Assembly: GCF_964340395.1 (NCBI RefSeq)
Contig: NC_135562.1
Span: 23,406,173 to 23,470,172, forward strand
Direction of reading: 5' to 3'
Source: Glandiceps talaboti
Taxonomy: Eukaryota; Hemichordata; Enteropneusta; Spengelidae
DNA: 64,000 nt
Shown here: positions 13,001-24,002 of the stretch, in pieces
Position numbering within the stretch: position 1 is the stretch's first letter
Layout: every line of letters starts with the position of its first letter
Program-made: the position numbers and the translations under genes
Notes under the pieces: model-generated
The model's database searches: none
Told to the model about the DNA's origin: nothing
What the model saw: the letters and a program-made list of their open reading frames with translations, nothing else

Positions 13001-14153
13001 GATACGTTTACTTACTTTCTAGAGATACAAGTTTACTTACTTTGTAGAGATACAAGTTTACTTACTTTGTATAGATACTAGTTTACTTACTTTGTAGAGA
13101 TACAAGTTTACTTACTTTGTAGAGATACAAGTTTACTTACTTTGCAGAGATACAAGTTTACTTACTTTGTAGAGATACTAGTTTACTTACTTTGCAGAGA
13201 TACAAGTTTACTTACTTTGTAGAGATACAAGTTTACTTACTTTGTAGAGATACAAGTTTACTTACTTTGCAGAGATACTATACTAGTTTACTTACTTTGT
13301 AGAGATACAAGTTTACTTACTTTCTAGAGATACAAGTTTACTTACTTTGTAGAGATACAAGTTTACTTACTTTGTAGAGATACTAGTTTACTTACTTTCT
13401 AGAGATACAAGTTTACTTACTTTGCAGAGATACTAGTTTAGTTACTTTGCAGAGATACAAGTTTACTTACTTTGTAGAGATACAAGTTTACTTACTTTGT
13501 AGAGATACAAGTTTACTTTGTAGAGATACAAGTTTACTTACTTTGTAGAGATACTAGTTTACTTACTTTGTAGAGATACAAGTTTACTTACTTTGTAGAG
13601 ATACAAGTTTACTTACTTTGTAGAGATACAAGTTTACTTACTTTGCAGAGATACAAGTTTACTTACTTTGTAGAGATACAAGTTTACTTACTTTGTAGAG
13701 ATACAAGTTTACTTACTTTGCAGAGATACAAGTTTACTTACTTTGTAGAGATACAAGTTTACTTACTTTGTAGAGATACAAGTTTACTTACTTTGTAGAG
13801 ATACAAGTTTACTTACTTTGTAGAGATACAAGTTTACTTACTTTGTAGAGATACAAGTTTACTTATTTTCTAGAGATACAAGTTTACTTACTTTGTAGAG
13901 ATACAAGTTTACTCAATTTGTAGAGATACAAGTTTACTTTGTAGAGATACAAGTTTACTTATTTTGTAGAGATACAAGTTTACTTACTTTGTAGAGATAC
14001 AAGTTTACTTACTTTGCAGAGATACAAGTTTACTTACTTTGCAGAGATACTAGTTTACTTACTTCGTAGAGATACAAGTTTACTTACTTTGCAGAGATAC
14101 AAGTTTACTTACTTTGTAGAGATACAAGTTCAGTTACTTTCTAGAGGTACAAG
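7893..14153. repeat. 25-bp tandem repeat array, about 230 copies, with a SINE inside
   Basis: The unit is GAGATACAAGTTTACTTACT plus TTGTA, 25 bp, with three common variants at one site (TGTAGAG, TGCAGAG, TCTAGAG) and CAAG/CTAG at another. Some units lack one TTAC, giving 21-bp copies. From about 11800 to 12900 a block of several hundred bases recurs with the same variant order. Three units equal 75 bp, so stop-free stretches give a 25-residue repeat; this is not a gene. The SINE at 10062-10548 interrupts the array. Confidence 0.95.
10062..10548 (-). mobile_element. tRNA-derived SINE, minus strand, with target duplication
   Basis: Read on the minus strand, the element begins near 10548 with a tRNA-like head. 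An A box (TAGCGTAGTGG, complement at 10525-10535) and a B box (GGTTCGAATCC, complement at 10481-10491) match the RNA polymerase III consensus. A body of about 390 bp follows, and a poly(A) tail, seen as the T run from 10062 to about 10087, ends it. AGTTTACTTACTTT is present at both borders (10048-10061 and 10549-10562), consistent with a 14-bp target duplication that resets the phase of the host array. The T-rich tail is uninterrupted, which suggests a fairly recent insertion. Confidence 0.85.
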
Positions 14154-14470
14154 TTTATTGATGTTCTTGTGGCAATAAATCTATAATATCAAAATAGACC
14201 TGTTATTATTAGGAGTGACAACCATTTTGAGTTTCTATGGAAATAGCAAAATATATTGTTATTATGCACTTCACACTGACATTTTGTTTTTATAGCAAAA
14301 TATATATCAAATATACTATTGTTATATGCAGTCACACTGATCACTGATATTTTGTGTTTCTATGGAAACAAAAGTATATTTTTAAAAAGAAAATATACTA
14401 TTGTTATATGCAGTCACACTGATATTTTGTATTTTTAAAGAACCAAAAATATAATTCATCAGTTAATCAT
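14154..14470. repeat. Three degenerate copies of a roughly 80-100-bp repeat
   Basis: TATTGTTATATGCAGTCACA and the phrase ACTGATATTTTGT recur three times (about 14255, 14320 and 14400), separated by AT-rich spacers with AGCAAAATATAT. No coding potential is seen. Confidence 0.6.
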
Positions 14471-14509
14471 TTTTACCTTCCGTAAGGAAGGTTATAATAT
14501 ACCGATGAA

Positions 14510-14546
<37 letters not shown>

Positions 14547-15010
14547 ACGATTTCCGAAGAAACGGCTGCATCAATTCAAACGAAATTTCATAGACATGTT
14601 CTGTAGGGTAATGGCAGAACTGATTAGGTTTTGGTAATAATCCGATGAATATTAATGACCAATTTGAGTAATTAATCGATCGACGAGTATAAAGTTGGCG
14701 TCAGATTCAGATTTAGATTCAGGTAGCGTTATCTTATGAACGTTATATTGAGTGTCAGATGGCCCCAGATCCACGACACTTGACGTTAAACCTGAAATAA
14801 TACCATTGAGACTACAGGGAAGGATTCTGCTATACTGCCGTCGGGTGTATTCAGATCTGAGGCTATCTGACGCTCAATATGACGCTACCTGAATCTGAAT
14901 CTGATGCCAACTTTATACTCGTGCTTTACATAGCTCTACTCTGAGAAAGACTCTGTTTTCAAGGGTTTCGTACGTGCCAACCTTATTTTGTGTTTCCCTT
15001 GGATCTGCAC
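14471..15010 (+). mobile_element. Dispersed hairpin-plus-microsatellite element, copy 1
   Basis: The element opens with the hairpin ACCTTCC-GTAA-GGAAGGT (14475-14492), then a (TG)n run (about 14513-14543), then a conserved body (AACGGCTGCATCAATTCAAA, GGTAATGGCA, GATTAGGTTTTGG, GAGTAATTAATCGAT). The same order is found at 39757-40100, including the ending CTGAGAAAGACTCTGTTT and GCCAACCTT. Copy 1 is longer because the foldback element 14693-14922 sits inside it. No coding sequence is present, so it must be non-autonomous; I cannot name the superfamily. Confidence 0.65.
14693..14922. mobile_element. 230-bp foldback (MITE-like) element nested in a dispersed repeat
   Basis: The left end ACGAGTATAAAGTTGG is repeated inverted at the right end (CCAACTTTATACTCGT). 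Inside, TCAGATTCAG, AGATTCAGGTAGCGT and ATTGAGTGTCAGAT are mirrored by ATCTGACGCTCAAT, ACGCTACCTGAATCT and CTGAATCTGA. Each arm is about 75 bp. The related dispersed repeat at 39757-40100 lacks this block, so it represents an approximate empty site. A target duplication is not obvious. Confidence 0.65.
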
Positions 15011-15420
15011 TCCGAGGCAGGGTATTTAAGTGATTCAAACTCACCAGAAAACAATTTTTTTTCTTGGCCTTAAAATAGGTTTACAATGAGCGCAGAGTTC
15101 ACAAACAGGTGAAATATTTATCATCGTTTCAATTTCATCAAATATGGACTTATCATTTTCAAATTTCACACACTAATGCACAGATGAATAAAGATAAATC
15201 GTGTCTTTTTAGATTTTCGATTAGAAGTTTCGGAACTGTCTCCTTTTTACCGTGTTCTTTTCTGATTTCTCTCGATAACAAACTACTGCTGTTTGTTGCA
15301 AGGCTTGTACATAATCATTTATCTAGCTCTGTATCTCAGGATATAAATACATTCTCACATATTTATCAAGTGTAATCTATTATACCCAAATCATGTGTGT
15401 GGTCAAAATATGGAAAATAG
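15011..15420. other. Unassigned unique sequence
   Basis: AT-rich sequence with one open frame of 88 codons (15109-15375 on +) that shows no recognisable motif and has poor coding character. Nothing else is supported here. Confidence 0.4.
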
Positions 15421-15439
15421 ACCAAGCCTCGACTAGCCT

Positions 15440-15563
15440 ACGAAGAAAATTTCGCGACATGCGCATGCGCGAAGCAAACCCCGGAAGTAAAGTGTAGTCA
15501 TACATGTGTTTCAGGCGAAACATTGCATACGCTCTTGGAGATTTAGGGGTGTACGGAAGGTAA
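15440..15563 (+). promoter_or_regulatory. Candidate TATA-less promoter with NRF1 and ETS sites
   Basis: In an AT-rich setting, this short GC- and CpG-richer segment holds TGCGCATGCGCG (15460-15471), a full match to the NRF1 consensus YGCGCAYGCGCR, and ten bases later CCGGAAGTA (15481-15489), an ETS/GABP-type site. A splice-donor-like sequence, GGAAG-GTAATTT, follows near 15558. The pairing of NRF1 and ETS sites 5' of a short exon is typical of housekeeping promoters. No protein-coding exon can be linked with confidence; a further donor-like CCAG-GTAAGG lies near 16147. A non-coding first exon or a lncRNA is possible. Confidence 0.45.
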
Positions 15564-16274
15564 TTTCATATAATTGAGTTTCAAAATTCCCTGTGAAGAA
15601 AATCAGATATACAACCATTACTTGTTGCTCGTAAGAGGAACTATCTTATAATTTTTAGACTTGATCATTGATGAAATGTATCATCAACACAGCTAGACTC
15701 TGAGGTCGCAGAACAAGGATGGATAGACTATGGATCATGGGATACCATGCAAAGAAGGTGAAACTTGAAAGTATATACATGTATTGCTATAAATGAAAAG
15801 ATTCCACGGAGCGAACTCTGTACTTCCTTGCAAACCAGGGATTTGAGAAGAAAAGGGTGCAATATGAAATGCTGATAACTGTGATGGGAAAATACATGTA
15901 AAAGCACAATTGTCATAGCCATGCTTGAGAACATTTTGGACTACTTGAATAAATAACACTGAGTTTCATGATTAGTGGCAATGGTTCCTGTCATATTTAT
16001 GGAATATTTTGAATATTCATTCAATGTTTCAACAACTAGTTTATTATATACCCTGCATGGCTCATGTAGCTGAAGCTTGAAGCTGTTAACTCATCAGCTG
16101 GAAACAGCCAGATCTAGTTGTACGTACATCAAAAAACAATCAGGCCAGGTAAGGTATTGCATTGTATAATATTGATATTGCATGCATTTATACATTCTAT
16201 GATGCTATAACTGCAATTGAGTATGATTAGTTTGTGTATAAATACAATACTATTAGGCAGAAGGCAGTGTCTGT

Positions 16275-16328
16275 AATATTACCTGGTATATTAATATTAC
16301 CTGGTATATTAATATTACCTGGTATATT
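16275..16328. repeat. 18-bp unit, three exact tandem copies
   Basis: AATATTACCTGGTATATT is repeated three times without change. Confidence 0.9.
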
Positions 16329-16455
16329 AAGTCTTGTAGCATGATTACTAAAACAGACTAAAATTAAGATGTCTGCTAGTCTTCAGACCCAACCTGATTT
16401 ATAGACCAATATTTACTATGCAAATCTGGGAACTCAGACGAAATGTGACATTTTA

Positions 16456-16539
16456 AAATTTGAGTGGGAGATAACACGTTAAAAGTTTAATATGTCATCT
16501 AAAATTTATCTTTAAATGTAATATCTCCCACTCAAATTT
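16456..16539. repeat. Perfect 17-bp inverted repeat
   Basis: AAATTTGAGTGGGAGAT (16456-16472) is mirrored exactly at 16523-16539 across a 50-base spacer, with weaker complementarity beyond both arms. It may be a small foldback element or an RNA stem. Confidence 0.6.
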
Positions 16540-17740
16540 AAAAACATCGCATTTATAAAATATTGCCATATACATGTATGAACCCATTTAACCAATTAAG
16601 GAATTCGAAATCAACTCATCTAGGTTGACATACAATCATATAATAAGTATGTTTTGAAGTTAAAAATACATGCTTTCATTTGATATTTATCTATTCCGAA
16701 ATTATGTTTCAGTGTTAAATATGTATTAAAATATGCACTGATAACAGATAAAGAGATAAGTTTTTTGTCATTTTATAGGATAACAATAATAAGATTTGTA
16801 AATTTGCCTGCGAAAGTGATACTATGTATATTTTACCCTGATTCATGTACTATCAATGCACAACTATAATATACTGGTATTAGTTTAATTTATGTTTTTC
16901 ATCTGTCAGGACACTCAGTACAGAGGGTGTTTAGTATATAATCCATATGATGTTCATTAAAATCAATCAATCAGTCAATTGTTACTATACATATTACTCA
17001 TCAACACACACTAACCGACAGTGTGTGGTAGGGTACAATTCATGAAAAGACTATTTGAAAAACTACTGGGAAGAGCATAAACAAGTATACATTGTATACA
17101 AGCAACTTTTATCTGTTGCATGGAGTTACCAGAGAGCACAACACATAATAGTGTTTCTTAAAAATACCTGCGTGGAAGGTCTAAATAATTGTATTCCATT
17201 GTCATTTTAAAGACGTTTTCTGTATGTGAGATAATGGAAAAAGGAAAAAGTAGAAGTATTGAAATTACAAATCTGTAACAAAATAATTCCATCAGATCTG
17301 TGCTCCTTACATGAAACTAACAAGTGAAACTCACAATCTATTTCATTATTCTTGTATCTGTGAAAACTCTTTCCTTCATAGGTAATCTTGGTTTACTTTA
17401 TCTTCCCATTTCTATACCCAAATTATGATCACTTAGCCTAAATTTCTCCTGAGAAATTTCTAAATTGTGTGTACAAGTCTTCAAACTTAAATGTATTCTT
17501 GAAAATCCTATTAAAGTACATAATTTGTTATCACTTCCATCTTTCCTTGTATTACCGAATACATTTTTTTCTCCAAGCAATCTAAATATTTATTACACAA
17601 TTTCTGCCTTATTTTCTTGTTTTACTGGTGGTAAGATTTAACTCCATCTGATTAAGTCAGGGTAAAATTTGTGCATGTAGCTAATAATATGATTAGCCAC
17701 TGACTAGAATTGACTATTTCCTTTGTCTGGTGAATATTTT

Positions 17741-18700
17741 TACCTCCCGTAAGGGTACGGGAGGTATTAAAAGGGGAATGTCTGTCTGTCTGTCTGTGTC
17801 ATCATTTTCTAAAAATCGGCTGGCTCAATTGTAATGAAATTTGGGAGATATAATCTTTAGGGTAATAGCTAGACCTGATTAGGTTTTGAGCCAGATCTGT
17901 TAATGTTTAATTAGAGAAATTTGCATATTAATGAAATCAACTAATTACGCAATATCTTAAGACTGCATACTTCAATTTCAATATAATTTAGTATATTCGT
18001 TATAACAACATACATTTGTCCTATAAAATTCCTTGATGTATCTTACAGCGTTAATGAATAATTTGCATAATTAATTATTTTGGGTAATTAGGCTATATCT
18101 TAAGAATACATACTTCAAATTCAACATAATTTAGTACATACGTTAACCATAAGAAAACACATAATTATGTCCTATCAAGTTTGTTGATGCACCATACAGT
18201 GTTATTGAATAATTTGCATAATTAATGATTTTCGGTAATTAGGCTATATCTTAAGAATATATACTTCAATTCCAATATAATTCAGTACACATGTTAACCA
18301 CAACAATCGCATATGTTTTGTAAAGCTTGTTGGTGTACCTTTCAGTGTTAATGAATAATTTGTATAATTAATGATTCTTGGTAATTAGGCTATATCTTAC
18401 GACTGCATGCTTCAATTTCAATACAATTCAGTACATACATTAACCATAACAAATTGTGTATGTCCTATAAAGTTAGTTAAAGTTACAGTGTTAATGAATA
18501 ATTTGCATAATTAATGATTTTCGGTAATTAGGCTATGTCTTAAGACTGCATTAAGCAGTATCATACACTCTAACATACATTAACCTAAGAAAGCACGCTT
18601 GTCCAAAAAAACAAAGCCTGTTACCATAGTTTTTTTAGTTTAATGAGTTATTTGCATAATTAGTGATTCACTTACGCGAGGCATTCAGTTTAAATCTGGT
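17741..18700 (+). mobile_element. Dispersed hairpin-plus-microsatellite element with internal 146-bp repeats
   Basis: It starts with a 10-bp stem, TACCTCCCGT and ACGGGAGGTA (17741-17750 and 17757-17766), then a (GTCT)n run and a body like that of the copies at 14471 and 39757 (AATCGGCTGGCTCAATT, GGTAATAGC, TGATTAGGTTTTG). From about 17945 a unit of about 144-150 bp, marked by TATATCTTAAGAATAC and GAATAATTTGCATAATTAAT, recurs nearly five times. It ends near GGCATTCAGTTTAAATCTGG, a phrase also found at 43798. It has no coding capacity. Confidence 0.6.
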
Positions 18701-21560
18701 TCATTCTGCAGTGATGCACCATACTTTGCAGGGAATAGTGTAAATTTTAGTGGTCAAAATAGATACATGCGCAAATCTCATTAGAAATAAAGTTAATGAC
18801 TATATAATACTAATACTACTCAATGTCCTGAGTCATCCACTATATAAATCCACATCAATTGACAGGTGAGGCTAAGGAATTAATACACTATAATTCTTTG
18901 AAAAGTCTATACCCCATCTCTTATTAAAACCAGTGAAATTAACATAAGTAGAAGTGACAACCAAATTTTATTCTTGATATTTTGCAGAAACTTTAATACA
19001 CATAAAAAATACTGATTGGCATATTTTGATATTTATTTCAGATCAGCAAAATTGGTACAATTGGACAGCAAATATCGCCACTTTTGTTTCCATCATGAAC
19101 ATCTAGGAGTAGTGCATGTAAAAGAAAGAACAGTAAAGAGCCAGAAATAAAATCCAAATACTGAGGTCAATGATGGACATCTCAATACTGACTGCAGACA
19201 ACCTACCTGAGAGCCTTGTATCAACTGACATGTCAATGGATCATCAGAAATACCTGTACTACAACCTGTGCTGCTCATCTCACCAAAGTTTAAGGGCTTA
19301 TTATTACAATTGGGTTTTACTCACATTACTCACTAGAACCAAATCATACAAGCCTTTCCAAAGAACAACAATCAATCATTAAAATGGTCTACTAGGACTA
19401 TCTTTGGAATTAACCATTTAAATCTGTTACCAACTCGACTGGATTTTGTGATGGCCAACCAAACCAGATGGTTCTTTTCACAGCCACACCGAAAAGAAAT
19501 AGTCCATACCAAACCAATAAACATAACAGATTGTTTATATTTGTCTCTGTGTGTGTGCATGTGCATTTGTGTTTTGTGTGTGTGTATCTGTGTGAACTAC
19601 CAAATAACTTTAAGAAGACTTTGAACAAATATTGTTTATTTAAAACAATGTAAAAATGACTGATGAAAATCCTAATTTCAAGGTATATGTATCTTTTTAC
19701 ATCTAAATTGATTGAATTGTAAATATAGTTTTAAAAAAACACAAAAAAGTTAAATGAAAATTCATAAGAATGCACAGGAAGCCCCCCCCCCCAAAAAAAA
19801 AGAAAGAAAAAAAACTATAGAAACATAGTAATAAGTAATACATGTATACACACACCTGTAAATACATGTGTAGGTATACAAATAAATGTACATAAATATA
19901 CTTTCTCAAAAAATATTTTCATTTCCTCATGCATATCAAGTTTGTTTTTGCATGTTTATAATATTTATTTATATATTTATTTATTTTATTTTATTTATTT
20001 GCTTTTTTGTAATGGTTTCTTGTGATAAAAAAAACATAAAACCAAAACAAACAAAATGGGGTTGTTTAACTTTATATCCCCAACTGATTGGGTCATCAGT
20101 TGCTATATTTAGTATGTTCAGTATTCATTTCCATCGGACACCCCCCCCCCCCCCCCATACTATACATCCCTGTATCAATGTAGTAATACCCTGCCAATGT
20201 AAAATTACTGAATTCATAGTCATGTGTTTCTGCAGTATGTATTCAATCACAAGTAAGATTATTTTCCATCTGTCGCGTCAACTATACAGTGTGTATAAGT
20301 TGAAGTCAGTGTCTTGTGATCATGTTTATGTATCATGTAACACTAAAATATTCAAATTGTAGAAAGGTTATAACTTATATACAAGTTGTATAAAAATTAC
20401 CTACATTGTCTCCCCATGAAAAAAAGTATCCATGGTAACATTTCTACACGTGAGGGGGTCTATTTCTATTTTTGTATCCCAAATCGACATTATAGCTTTC
20501 TAGGGTTCAGTACAGTGCAGTGTCAAAATGCTTCTAAGCAGAGGTAGCTAGAGGTGCTGGAAGGTTCAGTGGATGAACAGGTACTGATGGTAGCATATTA
20601 ATGAGTTCTATTTGATGAGTAGTTCTTTCATGTTTTTAATAATATTTACATCTCTCTGAACATCTAAAAGGTACTTTTTTCTGAAATGATATTTGAAAAG
20701 ATTAACATAAAAAAGGAGATGTCCGCTCAAATCAAGTCACCCTACACCAAACACTAACAGTAAGTTCATCATGACGCCCTAGTACGGACATAACACGGAT
20801 TGTTTCATTCATTGTGTATCACTTGTATACAAACATTATGAAATGTTTGAAGAGTCATTTAGTACTTTTAACAGGTCTATTCGAAAGTATGAGATACTTT
20901 ATTTTCGAGCCAAGCCATACATTGCAAGGGATTATGTTCCATACTAAATAATCAATTGACGAACATGCACGAATTTCCTGCCGTATTTGCATGTACATTG
21001 TATGATCGTGCTGGTGTATCGGTTTATTTCAGAGACATGCATATCAATCTTTCACACTGACAACACTACGTAATAAACATTAGCAATTTCCTTACGTGAA
21101 ATAAAATTAAACTTTCAACCATGGAGATATAATGTGAGATGTGTGGTTATATGACTCGTATGTGCATCCTGTTTCGAGGTCAAAATAAAATGGTGCATGC
21201 TAATCCCGTTGAATGCAGAAGTTAGCAAAATGTAAGCTAAACAATCAAATTTGTGAATGAAAAGTATACATAGGGAAAGTACTGTCCTCTATTGAATATG
21301 GAGTTTCTATTGTGTAGAAAATATCGCTTTTTCTCATAATTTGCATTGCTTAGAAACATGTCCTCCCCACTTGTGTTGTTAGTTATAAGTCGCGTACAGT
21401 AGTAATCTTGCAGGGGTCACTTCAGTGGCCATGGAAAGTACGAGTGCATGCACAGATTTCTTGGTGCACAACACCATCATCGCATACATGAAACATGGTT
21501 ACTCGTAGGCAGTAAAATGCAATGAAATGACGTGAAGTCCGGTGTTGGGTAGTCATAAGA
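18701..21560. other. Unique AT-rich sequence, no supported gene
   Basis: Many short open frames are present, none with recognisable motifs. The segment includes a (TG)-rich stretch near 19547-19600, poly(C) runs near 19783 and 20141, and acceptor-like TATTTCAG near 19034-19041. I see nothing that can be called a gene. Confidence 0.5.
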
Positions 21561-21767
21561 ATGAAATCATGACCAAATAAGAATGAAATCATGACCAAAT
21601 AATAATGAAATCATGACCAAATAATAATAAAATCATGACCAAATAAGAATGGAATAAGAATGAAATCATGACCAAATAATTATGAAATCATGGTTAAATA
21701 AGAATGAAATAATGGTTAAACAAGAATGAAATAATGTCCAAATAATAATAAAATAATGGTCATATAA
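21561..21767. repeat. Left stub of the 11-bp-module satellite
   Basis: Units AAGAATGAAATCATGACCAA plus AT, mixed with AATAATG and AATGGAAT modules, run up to the large insertion at 21776. This stub mixes features of the 22-bp array to the right and the 33-bp array at 44075-54733 (CATGACC, GGAATAAG), so it may preserve an older form. Confidence 0.85.
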
Positions 21768-21775
21768 TAATGGCA

Positions 21776-21916
21776 GTAGTATATAATATGATAGTTCTGA
21801 ACCACTTCTTATTTAAGCATTTTAACTTTTAAAAATGGTTTAATTAGGTTTTGGATCACTTTTTATTAAAGCATTTTAACTTTAAAAATGGTTTAATCTA
21901 TATTAAATTTGAGTAA
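21776..21916 (+). repeat. Left long terminal inverted repeat
   Basis: It is complementary to 23611-23796 except for a roughly 50-bp segment missing on this side. The phrase AAAATGGTTTAAT recurs within the arm. Confidence 0.8.
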
Positions 21917-21991
21917 ACAAAATAAAAGAAACAGTAAAATCAGAACAAAAAATTATATAAAACTCAGACCCATTAAAGCTTACAAGTTGTT

Positions 21992-22333
21992 TTATTTTAT
22001 GTTAACAGTTGCGTATTTAAAATATTCTTGTCCTGTTTTATTTGATTTTTGTAACCCATCTGACCTAATACAAAAAGGTATATTTAATCTTTTTAAATCT
22101 GCATGTATTCTTGACGGTAAATAATATTGCGTAGTTATTTCATTCTTATCTTGAAAAGACCCTATAAAACTAACACCATATTTTCCTTGTATTGGTTGTA
22201 CAGCTATCACCTTAAAAATAACATTAACAGGTAATTCTCTCCATTTTTTAACAGTTTGCTCCGTTAACGCAATATTAAATTGTTCATTAGTTAATATATT
22301 ATTATTTGATTGATTGATTAATTTTTTAACTGT
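21992..22333 (-). pseudogene. Small unidentified open frame inside the long-TIR element
   Basis: The minus strand is open from 22333 down to TAA at 21992-21994. There is no ATG; the first possible start of any kind is GTG at 22210, so the frame is probably a piece of a longer or broken gene. The translation has regular protein character, with segments such as VKKWRELPVNVIFKVIAVQP and GQEYFKYATVNIK. I recognise no family. The adjoining upstream frame ends at 22326, overlapping this one in another frame. Confidence 0.35.
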
Positions 22334-22499
22334 TTAATTTAACTTTATTAATTCTCTTAGTAGATTGTTTAAAGGAATCAGGAGTAGGTAAAACACCTGC
22401 CCAATCATTAATTGTTTGGTTTAATGCCTCCTTAAATTCTTCATGATATTTATCTTTGATACTCATTTGCTTAGACATTTCATGTGTCATTTGTACCAT
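22326..22499 (-). CDS. 57-aa hypothetical protein in the long-TIR element
   Basis: ATG at 22497-22499 opens a 57-codon frame ending in TAA at 22326-22328. It begins MVQMTHEMSKQM and continues with KYHEEFKEALNQTINDWAG and a Lys-rich tail, a likely helical, charged peptide. It overlaps the next frame downstream. Function is unknown. It could be an accessory protein of the element or the remnant of a larger one. Confidence 0.35.
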   Translation of the reverse strand: MVQMTHEMSKQMSIKDKYHEEFKEALNQTINDWAGVLPTPDSFKQSTKRINKVKLNS

Positions 22500-22825
22500 T
22501 TTGTGTGTATACTATTAATATTTTGTTTGTTAAAATTGAAAATATTATATCTCTAACCTTTTATTAAGTGTATGAACTCATAAGTTTTTATTCTCACTTA
22601 AACTTCTTATTTAGTTATTTTTTTATTGTTTATAAATCCAACATGGCTGGGTTGGGTGTGTAAAGATTTGCCTATTGATATGTAAATGTATTGACCTTGG
22701 AACCCAACGATGATGTGCCTATTCAAACAATGACCGACGGCTTGCACAATAGACCGAATGTGTGTGATCACACTTGCCTCTATGTGTGTTGTGTATTCTT
22801 CATGGAGATGCATTCATACAAGTTC

Positions 22826-23531
22826 TTAACCCTTTGAACCCTAAAGGCCGGTATACCGGCCTATTAGAAGTTGACTTTATATCCGAAAGGCCGGTATACC
22901 GGCCGTATCGCCTAGCAATATAACAGCCAATCAAACAGCCCGTTACTACACGTGTTTGGCATCCAAACATAGTGATGACGTACAGTGCTGCCATTGTTAA
23001 CGTCGCTGTGTATTACTTTATCGGACCTCGCTCTTCAAAAATGCCTCGTAGATGTATTACAAATGCTCAATTGCTGCAAGATTTGTTGAGTTCGGATGAG
23101 GAAAATGTGCACGGTAACAATTATGGCCATGATAGTGATTTATCAAGTGAGCATTCTAGTGTAAACGGCGATTTCTGCCACGTTGATTCAGCTACTTCAA
23201 ATGTTTCAGACGATGATAATTTAGACCTAGCACCTGTTGGCAGAGGGTGTGGCAGAGGGAGGGGTCGTGGTAGGGGAGGTGGGCGTGGCAGGGGGTGTGG
23301 CAATGGAAGGGGACATACTGGAGCTAAAAGGAGAACATTTTTCCCTCCCCTATAGGTTGGACAGTCAGTTTTTATCATTTATTTATCATTTATTCATGTT
23401 TACACCTAAAAAAATATATACGGGCAGACAAATATGATTTCAGAAAGAATATGATATTTCGGAACAGTTACCCTGGGGAGCTCAGGGTATACGTCACGTT
23501 ACGCTGGGGAGCTTAGGGTTCAAAGGGTTAA
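22826..23531 (+). mobile_element. piggyBac-type non-autonomous element (706 bp including TTAA ends)
   Basis: Both ends are TTAA (22826-22829 and 23528-23531), the obligate piggyBac target. Immediately inside are perfect 15-bp inverted repeats, CCCTTTGAACCCTAA at 22830-22844 and its complement at 23513-23527. Next to the left end, the 16-bp palindrome GGCCGGTATACCGGCC occurs twice (22846-22861 and 22889-22904); the right end has two CTGGGGAGCT motifs. The inside carries only the N-terminal part of a transposase-like frame, so it is an internal deletion derivative moved by an enzyme made elsewhere. Confidence 0.88.
23041..23355 (+). pseudogene. Truncated piggyBac transposase-like N-terminus (104 aa)
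   Basis: The ATG at 23041 gives a protein starting MPRRCITNAQLLQDLLSSDE. An acidic, Ser/Asp-rich stretch follows (about residues 18-65), then an RG-rich tract (about residues 68-95) and a short basic tail ending in TFFPPL before TAG at 23353-23355. An acidic N-terminus with low-complexity sequence before the catalytic domain is common in piggyBac transposases. The DDD catalytic domain and the C-terminal cysteine-rich domain are absent. An earlier in-frame ATG at 22972 exists, but 23041 fits the family layout better. The RG tract may be a repeat expansion at the deletion joint. Confidence 0.6.
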
Positions 23532-23610
23532 GAGCAGTACAACTAAAATCTAACTAGTCACATGGTCAGAGGTCTCTTAACTATAAAACAACAGGGTCAT
23601 GTTTTGTATT

Positions 23611-23796
23611 TACTCAAATTTAATATTGATTAAACCATTTTTTAAAGTTAAAATGCTTTAATAAAAAGTGATCCAAAACCTAATTAAACCATTTTAAAAG
23701 TTAAAAGTACTTTAAGGAGATGTTATAGTAACATTGATTAAACCATTTTAAAAAAATTAAAATGCTTAAATAAGAAGTGGTCCAGAACTATCATAT
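23611..23796 (-). repeat. Right long terminal inverted repeat (interrupted near its tip)
   Basis: This is the inverted counterpart of 21776-21916. The arm stops at CATAT (23792-23796). CATAT occurs again at 25178-25182, followed by GTTATATACTAT, which completes the terminus. This fits a 5-bp duplication around the block 23797-25182. Confidence 0.75.
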
Positions 23797-24002
23797 TTTA
23801 TTACACCTCGGCGTTCTTCCAAAGGCTGTGATTGGTCAGACTCGTATCACGTGACCGATTTTAACTGGGCTATTGCCCACAAGGTGATATTGCCCGCTCG
23901 TGCAGAGACTAATGCCCGGAACTATTGCCCGCTGAAGTTGTTTGAACCACTGCGCACTGCTTCTGCGCATAACAAATTGTCGTTCACTACTTTCGCTCAG
24001 AC

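Larger units (their letters stand above)
15564..17740. other. Unique intergenic or intronic sequence
   Basis: No convincing coding frame is seen. It holds a short triplicated motif (16275-16328), an inverted repeat (16456-16539), and possible splice sites at about 16069 (CTCATGTAG) and 16148 (CCAG-GTAAGG) that could bound a small non-coding exon downstream of the candidate promoter. Confidence 0.4.
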
